From positions 1-64,000 of the forward strand of contig WOFQ01000010.1 of assembly GCA_012184525.1 (NCBI GenBank): DNA of 64,000 nucleotides. The letters run 5' to 3'. A program made the translations under genes and the position numbers. The DNA comes from Xenoacremonium recifei (Eukaryota; Ascomycota; Sordariomycetes; Hypocreales; Nectriaceae). Of this stretch, positions 44,652-56,284 are shown one piece after another (position 1 is the stretch's first letter; every line of letters starts with the position of its first letter). Below the pieces are notes generated by a model that was given only the letters and a program-made list of their open reading frames with translations, was not told where the DNA came from and did no database searches.

Positions 44652-47602
44652 TCATTGCGTCGCCATGAACTTGGACTGGCCTTCTTGCTTGAAGAGCCAA
44701 TCGCTGTTGGCGTCCATCATAAAATTGGTAATGTTGAACTCATTGGGCGCTCCCAAGGGTGTAATGTGTCCGTTGCCGTTGCCCTGCGACGTATCCATCT
44801 CGTTGCCCGTCGGCGGGTTACCGTTACCCATGTCGCCATGGAACGGCAATCGCGGCACGTTGAAGAAATCGAAGACATCGAGGTACTCGAGTTCGTTAGG
44901 CGCAGGTGTCCGCGCAGGTGTGACGCTAGGCAGCCGGCTGAGGTTAGAAGCACCATGACGCGGCTGGCGTGAGATGAGAAAGTCGAGGTCGAAGGCTGTG
45001 CGGCGCATGTCGGAGAGAATCTTAATAGAGCTCGGCGTGACGCCATCACCCTGCCGCTCACTATCGCGATGCTCGTCGAGCACCCGCTGCAGCAACTCGC
45101 AGTACCGGGCCGCAACAGGCCAGAAACGGCCCATTTCGCGTAGGGTCTCGACGAAGAAACCAATCTGGGGTGAGAGCTTGTGCTCGACCGTGGAGCCGTG
45201 GACTAAAAGCAGCCGCGCAGAAACCCAGAGTGTGAAGGCGAAAGGGGGACCAAGCTTCGCCAGCATCCCGTTGTTGACGACAAACTCTCCCAGTGCGGCC
45301 ACATTCTCAACGGCGCCGTGGCATCGTTGTGATGCGCTATATGATGGTGTGAAGATGGGCGACCGGGTAGTGGGATACGCCGCCGATGAATGCAGCCGGA
45401 TAACAGCCGTGTGATATGTTGCGTGAAGCATGACCCAGGCGCAGTTGATATTCTTGCATCCCGGTTGGAACAGCTTCGCCATATTGCCAAACTCGCTCGG
45501 AAGGCCAAATTTCCAGGCTGTGAGCATGTTGTCCAACTCCTTATAGCGCATCTGCCATTGCTCGACATCGCCAAGAGCGCTGATGTCGACGGGCTGCTTG
45601 AGGAACTTGTGGATCTTGGAAAGGATGCCCAGGATCTCGATGTAGTAGGCAAAAGCGCCGAGGTTCTCGGGTTTGTCGATTTCGTGCTCCATGGACTCTT
45701 CGTGGTGGCCGTTGGTCTTGAACCAGCGCGTCTCAACCTTTTGATTCTTAATCCAAAGGTCGTCACGGCACGGCAAGGTTCGATCCACCTCCTTGTCGTC
45801 GAGAGCGAACTCGAAAGCAGTAGCAATGGTCGCATACCTATCCAGCAGGTAAATCATCCAGAACAGTCGTCGTCGAGCCTCCTCCTCGATGAAGTCCTTG
45901 GGCTCAGGGAGGATCATGGCACGCAGAGTGTAGATGGAAGTATAGTGTGGAGACACGGTGAAAGACGTCGACTCAACAGCCAGGCCAAGCTGGACAACCG
46001 AGCGGGTGATGAGTGCCATGATGTTCCAACCAGGAGGTCCATTGCTGCTACCGATGAGATCCAAGGCAAGGATGACAAGCGCCTGCAGAGCCTTGACAGA
46101 GGAGTGTTCCATGCCATAGAGAAGCACACGCTGCTTCGAGACCTGGTGATAGTGCTGTCTCCGCTCCTCGGTGAGCCTCGCATCAGACGAATAACGCATC
46201 GTGGTGGCTACGATGGCATGGAGCAAGACCCGGTCAGTCTCGTCGAGAGCCGAGGGGCCGAACAGCGAGTCGAGCGTCGTCTTGCGGTGAAGAATGGGGC
46301 ACCACGTGTTGATGTGCTTGAAGTACAGATCAACCAGCGCATAGAGCAGGTCGTAGGGCGGCATGTCTTGATCGGCAGTCGAGGGGCTGGCGCCCTGGGT
46401 TATGGGCACAGTAGGCGAGTGTATGTTGGGCTGGTTGGAACTGTAGTAGTCCTGAGCGGCGGCACTGGGCTGCTGCTGCTGCATATGGGACATGCCATTC
46501 AAGCCGACAGGAGGCTGGAACTCATTATGCATGTTGGGCGTCGACGCCACACCGAACTCCATGGGCTGGGTGTTGGCCGCGGTGAAGGCAGAGGCCGACT
46601 TGTGGAGGAACAGCGCAGCGTCGGCCTGCGGCGTGCGGATGGGCTCGGACGGTCTGAAGATGGACTGGACATCGCGGGGTGTGCCCTGGTCGCTGGGCAA
46701 GCTGGGACCGCTGTTACGGATGCTGGCGGCCAGGCTGGGCAGCGAGTTGGCGGCGATGGTGTTCTGGAGAATCTCGGAGTGCGAGCGCAAGATCTCCTCG
46801 AGCTTGTCAAGGCGCTGCTCGAGCTCGCGGCCGTAGCCCGCACGCAGGCCGGGCTTCTTGCGCTCCTTGTACTCGCAGAGGGCGCCGTTGCGGCTGCACC
46901 AGCCACACGAGGGCTGGCCGCGGTCGCATTTCACCTTGCGCTGCTTGCACAGCTCGCACCTGGGGATTGGCGGATTATCAGCATCGTCTCTGTCTTTGGG
47001 GTTGCTGGGGTCGGTATCGTTGCCGAGCCTGCTGCTGTGGGGGAAGTGTGGAGGAGGCGGCTGTGGATGGCGGCGTGGCAGCGGGTTTGGGTCTAGGTTT
47101 GGGGGTTCGGGCGACGGCGAGGATGGGCGGAAGACTGAAGGCGGGTGGTGTTGAAGCAGGGAAGAAGAAGAAGAGGGGACGAGCGATGGGGCGTCGTCCA
47201 TCGCAATCGCAATCGCGGTGTCATCAAGCGCCGCCATCGATAAGAGATTCCGCGATACGATAAACCTCAGGTATGGAGTCGCACGGGTATAACAAAACAA
47301 CGAGACAGAGGAGAGTCAGACACAACTCACGAGACAGAAATGGGGCGCTTGCGCTTGCCGTTGCGACAGAGCCCGTCGGCGTCGGGCCCGTCATCGTCAT
47401 CGCTCTGGTAGGAAGGGCTGTCGCTCTTGTCGGTGCCGGGTTGACGATGACCGACGGCTGAAGCGTGGTGGCCAGGCGGTGATGTCGACTTGCTGCTGGC
47501 CTGCTGAAAGTGCGCTGTGGCAGCAGCACCAGCCCCAGCATCTCCGTCCACCTCCTCACCACTGCCTCGCCGCTGCTCGCCGCTGCCGTACGTGCTGTGC
47601 AT
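44652..47602 (-). CDS. Zn2Cys6 transcription factor beside the L-rhamnose genes
   Basis: A nuclear regulator of 859 aa from exons 47602-47331 and 46959-44652. Splicing the 371-nt intron (GTGAGT donor, CCCCAG acceptor) joins KRKRPISVS directly to the zinc cluster, with Cys92, 95, 102, 109, 112 and 119. Next come ERKKPGLRAGYGRELEQRLDKLEE, a short coiled coil, and a Gln/Ser/Pro-rich linker. The fungal middle-homology domain starts near DLYFKHINTWCPILHR and includes EEARRRLFWMIYLLDRYA. The intron is open in the frame of exon 2, with an internal ATG at 47237 that could give another N-terminus. The gene is head to head with LRA3, so it could be the rhamnose regulator (RhaR/TRC1 role). That is positional inference; I cannot confirm orthology. 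Confidence 0.87.
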
Positions 47603-49711
47603 TGGTTGATCCGGATCTGCTGCCAGCGAGCGCGCGCGCGAGCAAGCAGGCCAAGCGTGCGAAAGGGTCAAGATGGTCCGAGGCGCTGAAGGCGGAGGCG
47701 AGGACGCGCGCAGGCCAGGGAGGGCCTCGGGATAATATGTCGCGGGGAGGGGTAGAGTAAGAGTCTGGCCGGGATGCGACGTGTGACTGGCAAGGCAAGA
47801 CCAAAAGAATAAGAAGAGGCTGATCGATCGTCCCACACACACGCGCTGCCTCTAACTCCTTTCCTCGTCTCTCCGGTCCTTCTTGTTCGAGAGTGTATCT
47901 TCCTGTTCTTTCTCTGGCCCTCTCCAACGCTCTCTCACTGCTCGTCGGTCCTCCTCGGCCGGGCGGCGGCAACTCGCTTTCTTTCTATGGGGCTGCCGGG
48001 CCAAAGGACACCGGGGACGAGTAGGAACAGTAAATAAAAAAAGGCCAGCGCCGCAGTCTAGACGTTGCAAAAGCTCGAGCTGAGGCCACTCTCGGTGAAA
48101 GTCCGAATGGAGTCGAACGGGCTATGATTTTCCCATGGAGCAGCAGCAGCAGCAGCAGCAACAGCCTCGGACCCGGGCCAATTTCAGAGCGTGGCCCCCG
48201 CTGCGTATTTAACCGGGCTGGTTGCTGTTCTGACTCTTTGAAAAAATGCACAAGAGACGTGGCACAGAAACAGGCAGCCGGCCGTCCTGCAGGGCTCTCA
48301 TTGCCCAGATTTGCTCGTGATCGCAGCGGATGCGGAGAAAGGCCCGAGGCTTTGGAGGGCGGGGGAAGCTGGGGAGCAAGCGATTGGCCCAGCGGTGCTC
48401 TCAGGGGGGCCTTGAGAGGCTTTAGTGAATCCCACCGCCCTAGCTGTGCCTGTAGAATCCAGTGATGAAGACTTTGTGCGACCCTCGTTTTTGGGACTCA
48501 ATTTCTGTAACTGCCCGACGAAAAGGGAGGGAAGGGTCCTCAACCTTAGGTCGCCATGCATAAGTGAGGCTCAATATCGATTCTCTACCCGCCCCGTTTT
48601 GCTGCTGCTACTGTTGCTGCTCTTCCGCTGCGGCTCCGGCTCGTTGGGGCTCGCTCCCGGTCCAGCCCAGATCACCTCCTGGAGGTTCCATTGCATCCCC
48701 ATCCGGTCGGTAGTCGCAGAGCAGAGAGGCAACGCTACCGCTACCTGGCCACGCAGCAAAATCCAGGCGATCCCTCACGTACCCCACACCTGTGCACGAA
48801 GCCGAGAGAGACCGAGCACCTTTACTTCGGTCTCGGGTCCTCTCATTACCGAAGCTGATGGAGACGCTTTTCTGCTTCTTTCTTTGCTCATGTGACGGCT
48901 TCCTGCTCCTGCCAGCAGGCAATACGCGGGTCAAGGCGTCCAGGTTGCATGCATGCGAGCCTCAGGCAGGCATCAGGCAGGAACTCGGGCAGCTGCCCTG
49001 CGCTATGCCGGTCTCAGGCATCGTCTCTCCTCCAATCCCGCTCGCTCTTATTACGTGACATCTCGATGCATCTGCCCTCCAAAACCCCCAACATGGGCTT
49101 ACTCTGTACACCGGCCTGCCTCGACCGGACCTTATGTCGCACGGCAATTCTATTTCTCCACGAGAATGCATTCCCTGCAACCGATTGGCCCTCCATCTTC
49201 CGGCCCCCGGAATCTCCGCCCTTCTAAGCACTGTCGCCCCCTCGCCGGGCCCAAGAGCATCGCCGGAGTGAAGGCCGGTTCGAGATGCCCCCAGGTCGGG
49301 TCATCTGTGCCCGACGCTGCAATGCCACTCGCCCACTGCCGCCCTCAATCGTGACCCCCCTCCCCCACTCTACCAGAGCCATTCTGCCGCCGCTGAGTTG
49401 CGTTGCGATGCAGACGGAGTGCTCCCGCATTGCTCGAAGCGATGGGCTGGCTGTCCTCGCTCGCTGCTGAAAAGGTACTTATTCGCTGGCTGCCAAAAAT
49501 AACCCCTCCCATCCTTCTTCTCGCTTGTCTCTGCATCCATCTCAGTCCGGTCTCGTTAGCATTGGCATTGACTCTTTCCGTGCTGTGATTCTGCTATATC
49601 AAGCGTCCTGGTCCCGTGACAGGCTGTGCAACCACCTCCCTAAAGATCTTCCACCACTGAGAGATCTGCCTGAATTGTTTCTCTTTCTCCCCTCACCCGT
49701 ATGCAAACACA
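47603..49711. promoter_or_regulatory. Divergent promoter region between C6 regulator and LRA3
   Basis: About 2.1 kb separates the two divergent start codons. The left part holds a CAG/GCA trinucleotide run (48136-48160) and long pyrimidine tracts expected of leaders. No protein gene is supported. Just before LRA3 an ATG at 49701 opens a 9-codon out-of-frame upstream frame that overlaps the LRA3 start and ends at 49727. Confidence 0.5.
48136..48160. repeat. CAG trinucleotide run
   Basis: A run of about seven uninterrupted CAG/AGC units, ending in a CAA-interrupted unit, lies upstream of the C6 regulator start. It does not fall in a supported reading frame. Such runs vary in length between strains. 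Confidence 0.75.
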
Positions 49712-51250
49712 ATGGCTTCTTCTGTGAGAGACTTCCCGACTATCAAGGCCATCCGGTCATACATCATCGGCGGTGTCGGTTCTGGTAAGAAGACGCTCTA
49801 GAATCTCAGATTGAGGCTCAATGCGATCAGCTGAACTAACCAATTGACAGGCGGTGATTATCACAATGTCAAGGGCGGCCATTGGTGGGTGACTCTGAAT
49901 GCTTGTTGACACCCAATGGATGGGAACTAACATGCCGCTCCAGGCTCATCGACTCCGACATCTCCACGCCTTGCTCACGATGGGAAAAGTACAAGAAGTC
50001 CCGGACCAGCTGGGGCATTAACGTCCTTGGTTCGTTTTTCGTTGAGATTGAGGCAACAGATGGCACCGTTGGGTTTGCAACCGGCTTTGGAGGTAAGCTC
50101 ATCGGACAACGATTCTCAAACACAGTGGCTAATGCTCAATCCAGGCCCTCCCGCCTGTTGGTTGGTTCACCAGCACTTTGAGCGCTTCCTGATCGGCGCC
50201 GACCCCAGGAACACAAACCTTCTCTTCGAGCAGATGTACCGTGCCTCCATGTTCTACGGCCGCAAGGGTATCACCACGGCCACCATCTCTGTCATCGATC
50301 TCGCCATCTGGGATCTACTAGGCAAGCTGCGCAACGAGCCTGTCTACCGACTCATTGGCGGTGCCACCAAGGAGCGTCTGGACTTCTACTGCACAGGACC
50401 CGAGCCTACGGCGGCAAAGGCCATGGGCTTCTGGGGTGGCAAGGTTCCGCTGCCATTCTGCCCTGACGATGGTCATGAGGGTCTCAAAAAGAACGTCGAG
50501 TTCCTGCGTAAGCACCGCGAGGCCGTCGGTCCTGACTTCCCACTGATGGTGGACTGCTACATGAGCCTGAACGTGCCCTACACCATTGAGATCGCCAAGC
50601 AGTGTGCCGACCTCAACATCAACTGGTGGGAGGAGTGCCTGTCTCCCGATGATACCGATGGCTTCGAGCAGATCAAGCGCGCCCACCCGACCATCAAGTT
50701 TACCACGGGCGAGCACGAGTACTCCCGTTACGGTTTCCGCAAGCTGGTGGAGGGCCGCAACCTCGACATCATCCAGCCCGATGTTATGTGGCTCGGTGGT
50801 CTGACGGAATTGCTCAAGGTGTCGGCCATGGCATCCGCCTACGACATTCCTGTGGTGCCTCATGCCAGCGGTCCTTACAGCTACCACTTTGTTATTTCGC
50901 AGCCTAACACGCCCTTCCAGGAGTACCTGGCTAACTCGCCCGACGGAAAGGCCGTCGACCCCGTGTTTGGCGACCTATTCCTCGATGAGCCCATCCCGAC
51001 CAAGGGCTTCCTGACCACGGCTGACCTCGACAAACCCGGCTTTGGTCTCACGCTGAACCCGGCGGCTCGAGCTAAGCTGATCCCTAGCGATTATCTATTC
51101 CGAATGCCCGAGGTTCCTTCATTGGCGCCGCCGAGCCCGCCCCTGGATGAGGAGAAAAAGGTTGAACAGCCCAACAGCGTCGAGAAGAAGGCTGAGGGGC
51201 TGGTAGAAACGCTGACGGCTAAGGTTGAGAGTCTCACGACGTCATCCTAG
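49712..51250 (+). CDS. LRA3: L-rhamnonate dehydratase (enolase superfamily)
   Basis: Third enzyme of the non-phosphorylated fungal L-rhamnose pathway: it dehydrates L-rhamnonate to 2-keto-3-deoxy-L-rhamnonate. Exons are 49712-49784, 49851-49884, 49944-50092 and 50145-51250, giving 453 aa. The capping domain carries the RhamD-like block GGHWLIDSD and YKKSRTSWGINVLGS. The barrel supplies the metal ligands in LMVDCY (Asp), WWEECLSPDD (Glu) and TTGEHEYSR (Glu), and the acid/base pair in IQPDVMWLGG (Asp) and VVPHASGP (His). The last ~45 residues (after FRMPEVPS) are a Pro/Glu/Lys-rich tail not needed for the fold. The start at 49712 has a good context (cacaATGG). The next gene downstream, in the same direction, is the L-rhamnose dehydrogenase. 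D-galactonate or another sugar-acid dehydratase is less likely, given that neighbour. Confidence 0.9.
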
Positions 51251-52543
51251 ATTTTTTTTTCTTCTTCTCTTTTGGTTCCTGGTCAAGACTTGCGTGCATC
51301 TGGTCGACATAGACTTCGACAAGGAAATAGCATCCGTTACGGATATGTTTTGATTTATAAATGGTTAAATAGCTGCTGCATTTGCCGGTCCTTACCAGGC
51401 TTTCAGAATAAAGAGTAGTCTAGGGCGTTTGAATTGATTGCATTGAGACAAGAGTCGAGGCTTGCATCGGTCGATGAGTGAGCGGATCTTGCTAGCGGTC
51501 GGGGGGCATGTATGACAGTCTCATGGGAGACATATTGACCAAAGATCACAAATTAAATCGACGATTCCAAGGAATCACTGAAGTAAATAAAAAGTCATGA
51601 ATCAGTAAAGAGCCACAAACTGGAGGCAAAAGTGGCCGTTCCATAATTCGACCCATATCGTGACATCGTGGGCGGTCCACCGACTCGCCTCTCGTGCAGC
51701 CACTCCCCCGTCGGCCGCGCAAAAAAACATCGTGAGTTTTCCGGCCCCCAAAAACAAAAACGGTGGCCGTTTTGTTCCCAGACGGCGCATCGACCACCCT
51801 ACCCTTTCACGATACCGTCTCACCGGTGGGGGGTCAACTCCCCCAGACGGGCTATTTAGTGGGGGTGCAGGGCAGCGCGCGCGGGGGGAACAACGACAAC
51901 GATTCATGGAATCTGGGATCGGACGGATCGTGCTGAGCCCCTGAAGTGGTGTCATGCTGCGAGATTACCAGAGCAAAAAAGGTTCCAGATGCCACCAAAA
52001 AGGTGAGTCTAGAAGCTACGGTTGAAAGCGTCGCAAAGAGGGGGTTTGCGAAGGGTGGAGCTGCTCGGGGTGAATTATCGCGAGATGGCGGCAGAAGCGC
52101 CCCCGCGTTTTGGGGAGGACTCGTCACGGGGTCTTCGGGAGGGAGGATACGATTGGAGATTCTATGAGAGTGTTTTTTTTTCTCGCGGGTCCACGATGGG
52201 CTCTTGGGTTTTGGGTGTCAATGAGGGGGAGGGCAGGTTTGTGTAGGTTGTTGGTAGCTTATCTACGTGCATTATGAGGAGAAGCTTCACCTGCTTTAAA
52301 CCTCGCTCTACTCTGCATCTACCTCATGACTACATGTCATACACTTACTTACCTATAATTCATCGACTATTAATCCTTCATAGACTTCACATTGTTGCCA
52401 TGAACAATTGTTAACCAGACCTGCCTTACCTTACCTTTCAATCCGTCGAAATAGGTGGCTCCTAGACCTGCCAATCTAAACCTCCAAGCTCTTCGCCCCA
52501 ATCATCACAACTCGCCACATCTCGACCTCACCTCACTTACAAC
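51251..52543. other. Intergenic region between LRA3 and LRA1
   Basis: The 3' flank of LRA3 and the promoter of LRA1. It includes a short CG-rich block (51868-51889) and, near 52160-52180, a T-run. From about 52260 it becomes pyrimidine-rich, as expected for a leader. No coding sequence is supported. Confidence 0.5.
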
Positions 52544-53377
52544 ATGCCTATGCCCACCTTCTCCGGCGGCCTGCTTGCGGGCAAGTCCGCCATCATCACC
52601 GGCGGCACCACCGGCATCGGTCGCGCCATCTGCCTCGAATTCCTGCGCCAGGGCGCCCACGTCGTGGTCAACCACCTCGGCCGACCCAATGACCAACATC
52701 ACCTGGAGTCGCTCATCGCTGAGGCCGACGCGATACACAAGGCCGACCCGCATGCCACCGGCCGTCTCGACCATCAGGCCGGCGATGTGCGCGATCCGGA
52801 GACGGCGGACCGGCTGGTAGCTCTCGCGGTTGAGCACTCGGGCAAGCAGGCCCGGCTGGATATTTGCGTGTCCAACGCCGGTGTGTGCACATTCGCCGAC
52901 TTCCTGACGCTCTCGCCGGACCTCTTCCACAACACGGTACGCACAAACCTCGACGGCGCATTCTACGTCACGCAGGCCGCCGCGCGCCAAATGGCCCTCC
53001 ACCAAAGCCCTCCCGGCGGCAGCATCATCGGCATCAGCAGCATCTCAGCGCTCGTCGGCGGCGCGCAGCAGACGCACTACACGCCGACCAAAGCAGGTGT
53101 TCTAAGCCTCATGCAGAGTACGGCGGTGGCGCTGGGCAAGCACGGCATCCGGTGCAATGCGCTGCTGCCAGGGACGATCCGCACGCAGCTCAACGAGGAG
53201 GACCTGGCGGACGATGGGAAGCGCGAGTACATGGAGGGCCGGATCCCGCTGGGGAGGACGGGCGTGCCGGCGGATTTGGCTGGGCCGGCGGTGTTTCTGG
53301 CGTGTGAGGAGTTGAGCGGTTATGTGACGGGGGCGCAGTTGTTGGTGGATGGTGGGTTGTTTGTGAATCTGCAGTGA
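52544..53377 (+). CDS. LRA1: SDR, L-rhamnose-1-dehydrogenase type
   Basis: First enzyme of the fungal L-rhamnose pathway: NAD(P)+-dependent oxidation of L-rhamnose to rhamnono-lactone. A single exon encodes 277 aa. The classical short-chain dehydrogenase features are present: cofactor loop IITGGTTGIGRA (TGxxxGIG), the DHQAGDVRD adenine-side segment, CVSNAG (NAG), catalytic Ser in GISSIS, and YTPTK (YxxxK) about twelve residues on. The end GYVTGAQLLVDGGLFV is typical. The NHLGR segment after strand 2 is where cofactor preference is set. Assignment to rhamnose rather than another sugar rests on overall resemblance and on the adjoining rhamnonate dehydratase. Lactonase (LRA2) and aldolase (LRA4) genes are not in the window. 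Confidence 0.85.
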   Translation: MPMPTFSGGLLAGKSAIITGGTTGIGRAICLEFLRQGAHVVVNHLGRPNDQHHLESLIAEADAIHKADPHATGRLDHQAGDVRDPETADRLVALAVEHSGKQARLDICVSNAGVCTFADFLTLSPDLFHNTVRTNLDGAFYVTQAAARQMALHQSPPGGSIIGISSISALVGGAQQTHYTPTKAGVLSLMQSTAVALGKHGIRCNALLPGTIRTQLNEEDLADDGKREYMEGRIPLGRTGVPADLAGPAVFLACEELSGYVTGAQLLVDGGLFVNLQ

Positions 53378-56284
53378 GAGGGTTGAAGACGGGAGAGACG
53401 GACGGGGTTAGAAAGGACGACAGAGGAAGGGGATACCTATACAAGACGCATTGTGTCAGTTGAAAAGGGGAATAATGAAACCGGCCATGAAAGTGAGCTA
53501 TGGGAGTGATATCGTGAAAAGTCACGTGGAGGAGAGGTCAGTAGTTGACGAGACACATCACCAAAGAACAACGCTACCTCAATGATACTCCGACTACGTA
53601 CAATAAGCATACAACCATATTCAACAATATTCTTGTTTGTAATTCTCCGAAGAGGCTCAAACAGCAATGGTGCTTGCGCTCAAAAAAGACCAACTAGAAA
53701 TAAACTACATCATCATGCTGCCTTGCTTATGAGGAGTGTCCATTACCTCTTGTTGATCATGGTGATGTGATGAGACCAAGATAACACACCACCACCATCA
53801 CCAAAGCACAGCAGCAATTGCGAGCTCTTGTGAGATTTTGGACCGACTGCCGCATGGATCCCCGACGTCAGGGTACATACAGTATGCCGTTATCCTCGCT
53901 GCCAAGGCGGCAAACAAAGGAGGGACGGGAGCGGGACAATCACAGGATAATCAAGACAATCAGGACAATCAACAACAGGGCGGGCCAAACCAGGAAATGA
54001 TGACCCCTCAAACCCCCTCCATATACAGTTGCACAGTCAAGTAGTCTGAGTGAGCACAAAAAAAGGGACCGAGCAAGGGCTTAGGGATTATCCATAAACT
54101 TGATACGGGACTTGCAGAGTGCCCGTTTCACCAGGCCAGCTCACTCATCAACGCCCGCGGCGCCGGGGCTAATTCCGTTTTGTCTGATATGATGATATTG
54201 GGCACAGGATGGAGATCGCTGCATGTACATGTAGGCGTCCGCACACAGTAGCGACAAACGTCGTCGTGCAGCTGGCCCATCCCATGCTATACCGTAATAT
54301 CAGCACATTATGTGTCGTGCTGGGTTGAACCGTCACATCACGGGCGTCCACCGCGGCGTCTGGATGGATGCGTCAATGCAACTAGGGACTCGGGGCTCCG
54401 CTGGTGATGTTCCTCTGCGACCAAGGTACATACAGTAGAGTCGACGAGGAATGGAGCCCATGGATGTCATCACCAAACAGAGAAAATCTCCGCGCAAGGA
54501 TACGGAACCCTCGAAGGCACATCTCTGCAGGGCGGGGGGCCTGAGCATCCAATAGCCGCTTACCCTGTACGCATATGTCAGCGTCGGCGGGCAGAGTCCG
54601 AAGTATCCCTGAGGCGAGTTGCCCGCAGACGCCCAAAAAAGAAAACTCGTTCATCTGAATCAGCAAAGCAGCATCTGCGAGAACGATAGCGAATGTGTAC
54701 TGTGCTGTGCTAGTGCTGTGCCAGCATCCGTCACAGTGTGCCCTTCCCGGCCTAGCGCTCGTCCGAGTCCTCCCGGCCGCAGGGGGCGCTGCAAAGCGGG
54801 GCCGAGCGGCGCGGCTGATAGGGCATTTCTGTCGTCCTGCGGTGCTTCGACCAGCGGGGATCCGCCTGACGTCACCGGTGGGCACCGAGTCCGGACCGAC
54901 CGCAGGAAAGGGGGGTCTTGGCCGTTTCCACGTTTCCACCACGCCGAGCGTTTTGGACAGCGATCGGCCCGCGCGGCTACCGTATTGGCCACGGTGCACA
55001 GTGTTGGGGCCTCACCGTCTCGGGGCTGCAGACGGTTCGGACACCACAGTGACGCACTGGGCTGGATAAGGGGTCCAGGGGGGGGTTTCTCCGATGCCAC
55101 TGAGATGCTGAGATCGGGCATCTGATTTGCCAAGGACCCCTGGATCGTCGACTGCAGAGAGCCTCAGGGTCCCCACTCGGCAGCACATGGCGCGCAGGAG
55201 GAACGCACCGAGGGAACCATGAGAATCCATGATGATGAGAGAGTCTCTCGGGTCTAGAATGCGCGCGGTGCTGGGAACAGGCCTGTTGGCAGGAGAGCTG
55301 GACCCTGAGTGCTGCTGCGGCTGGCTGCTGGGCAGTGTCTAGTCTAAGGGATCTAAGGGAAAGACAGAGACACCGCCAGAGCCGCAGATATTCAGTTCAG
55401 GTCAGTCAGAGTCTCAATACTGTGTACGTACCTCAGTCCCTGGCATTTCACGTTGCACGGCCTAATCTTTGCGAACCGGGGACCTGAATGCAACGGAGCA
55501 CCACGTCGACGTCAGGGCACCAACCACCGTCCCGCCCGATATCAGGTACTTTCGTCGGCGTGCAGAATTGCATGTGCAACCAAGTCACTTTTCCGCGACG
55601 GTCGCATCCCGCGCCATGGAGGAGGGGCAGAAGCAGAAAGAGGGGACCACCTGGGCTCCGCGGCACTAGCACCAAACAGGGAGGGGCCAACATAGCTGAA
55701 CCAACTCCGTCATCAGCCTCCTCCCGCTGCAAAGCCGCAACCCTGACCTCATCGCCGCTCTCAGAGATTTTTTGTTTTCCAGGCCTCACAAAACGAGACG
55801 TTGTGGAACCCGCGTGGATATCGCTGCCTCGCCACGGTTCCAGAGCCATGACTCGGATTGGAGGGTTGGAGGTCGGTGGAGGAGGCGACCAGGCGCTGGA
55901 CAACAAGAGATTGTGAGAGATTGACGTTTTGCTGCGGACACTGCGAGGGAGTCGGAGCAGTAAAAGGGAAAGTGGAAAGGCCTCTCATCTCCAGGCGAGG
56001 GCGTCGACAGTCTGGAGATGGGCTGTGGATGAGCGACGCGAATTGTTATAAAGACCCAGAAGTCTCCCACCGTTCTTGACGGTAGACTTCCCTCATCATC
56101 ATCATCATCATCACTTCTCATCCATCCAAACTCCCTTGCGCGTTTGTTTGTTGTTCTGCTGTTATCTTCCATTCATCAGAAGCTAGTCTTCTCACTTACA
56201 CACACACACGAGCACAAGAGAGAAGTCTACTTCTCAACGATAACGCTTTCCACGACACCACCACCACAGAAACACTCCTCCACC
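53378..56284. other. 2.9-kb intergenic region upstream of the HAD gene
   Basis: No coding sequence is supported; the longest frames (for example 54382-54999 minus) have no domain. The left part has a caa/gacaatca-type short repeat (about 53938-53975). Close to the HAD gene a TATA-like tataaag lies at 56047-56053, and an ATC trinucleotide run at 56095-56113 is in the presumed leader. Confidence 0.5.
56095..56113. repeat. ATC trinucleotide run
   Basis: Six ATC units in the presumed 5' leader of the HAD gene. It is a simple-sequence repeat with no coding role seen. Confidence 0.75.

Noticed and set aside
45390..47096. 568-codon + strand frame
   Set aside because: It is antisense to the C6 regulator and follows from that gene's codon usage; composition is not protein-like.
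46960..47300. N-terminus of the C6 regulator read directly from the long uninterrupted frame
   Set aside because: The segment begins with a non-ATG codon and Pro-rich sequence; splicing to the upstream exon rebuilds the typical KRKRPISVS-plus-zinc-cluster N-terminus. Kept only as a possible alternative isoform.
54382..54999. 205-codon minus-strand frame upstream of the HAD gene
   Set aside because: No domain, no splice support, overlaps several other equally long frames.
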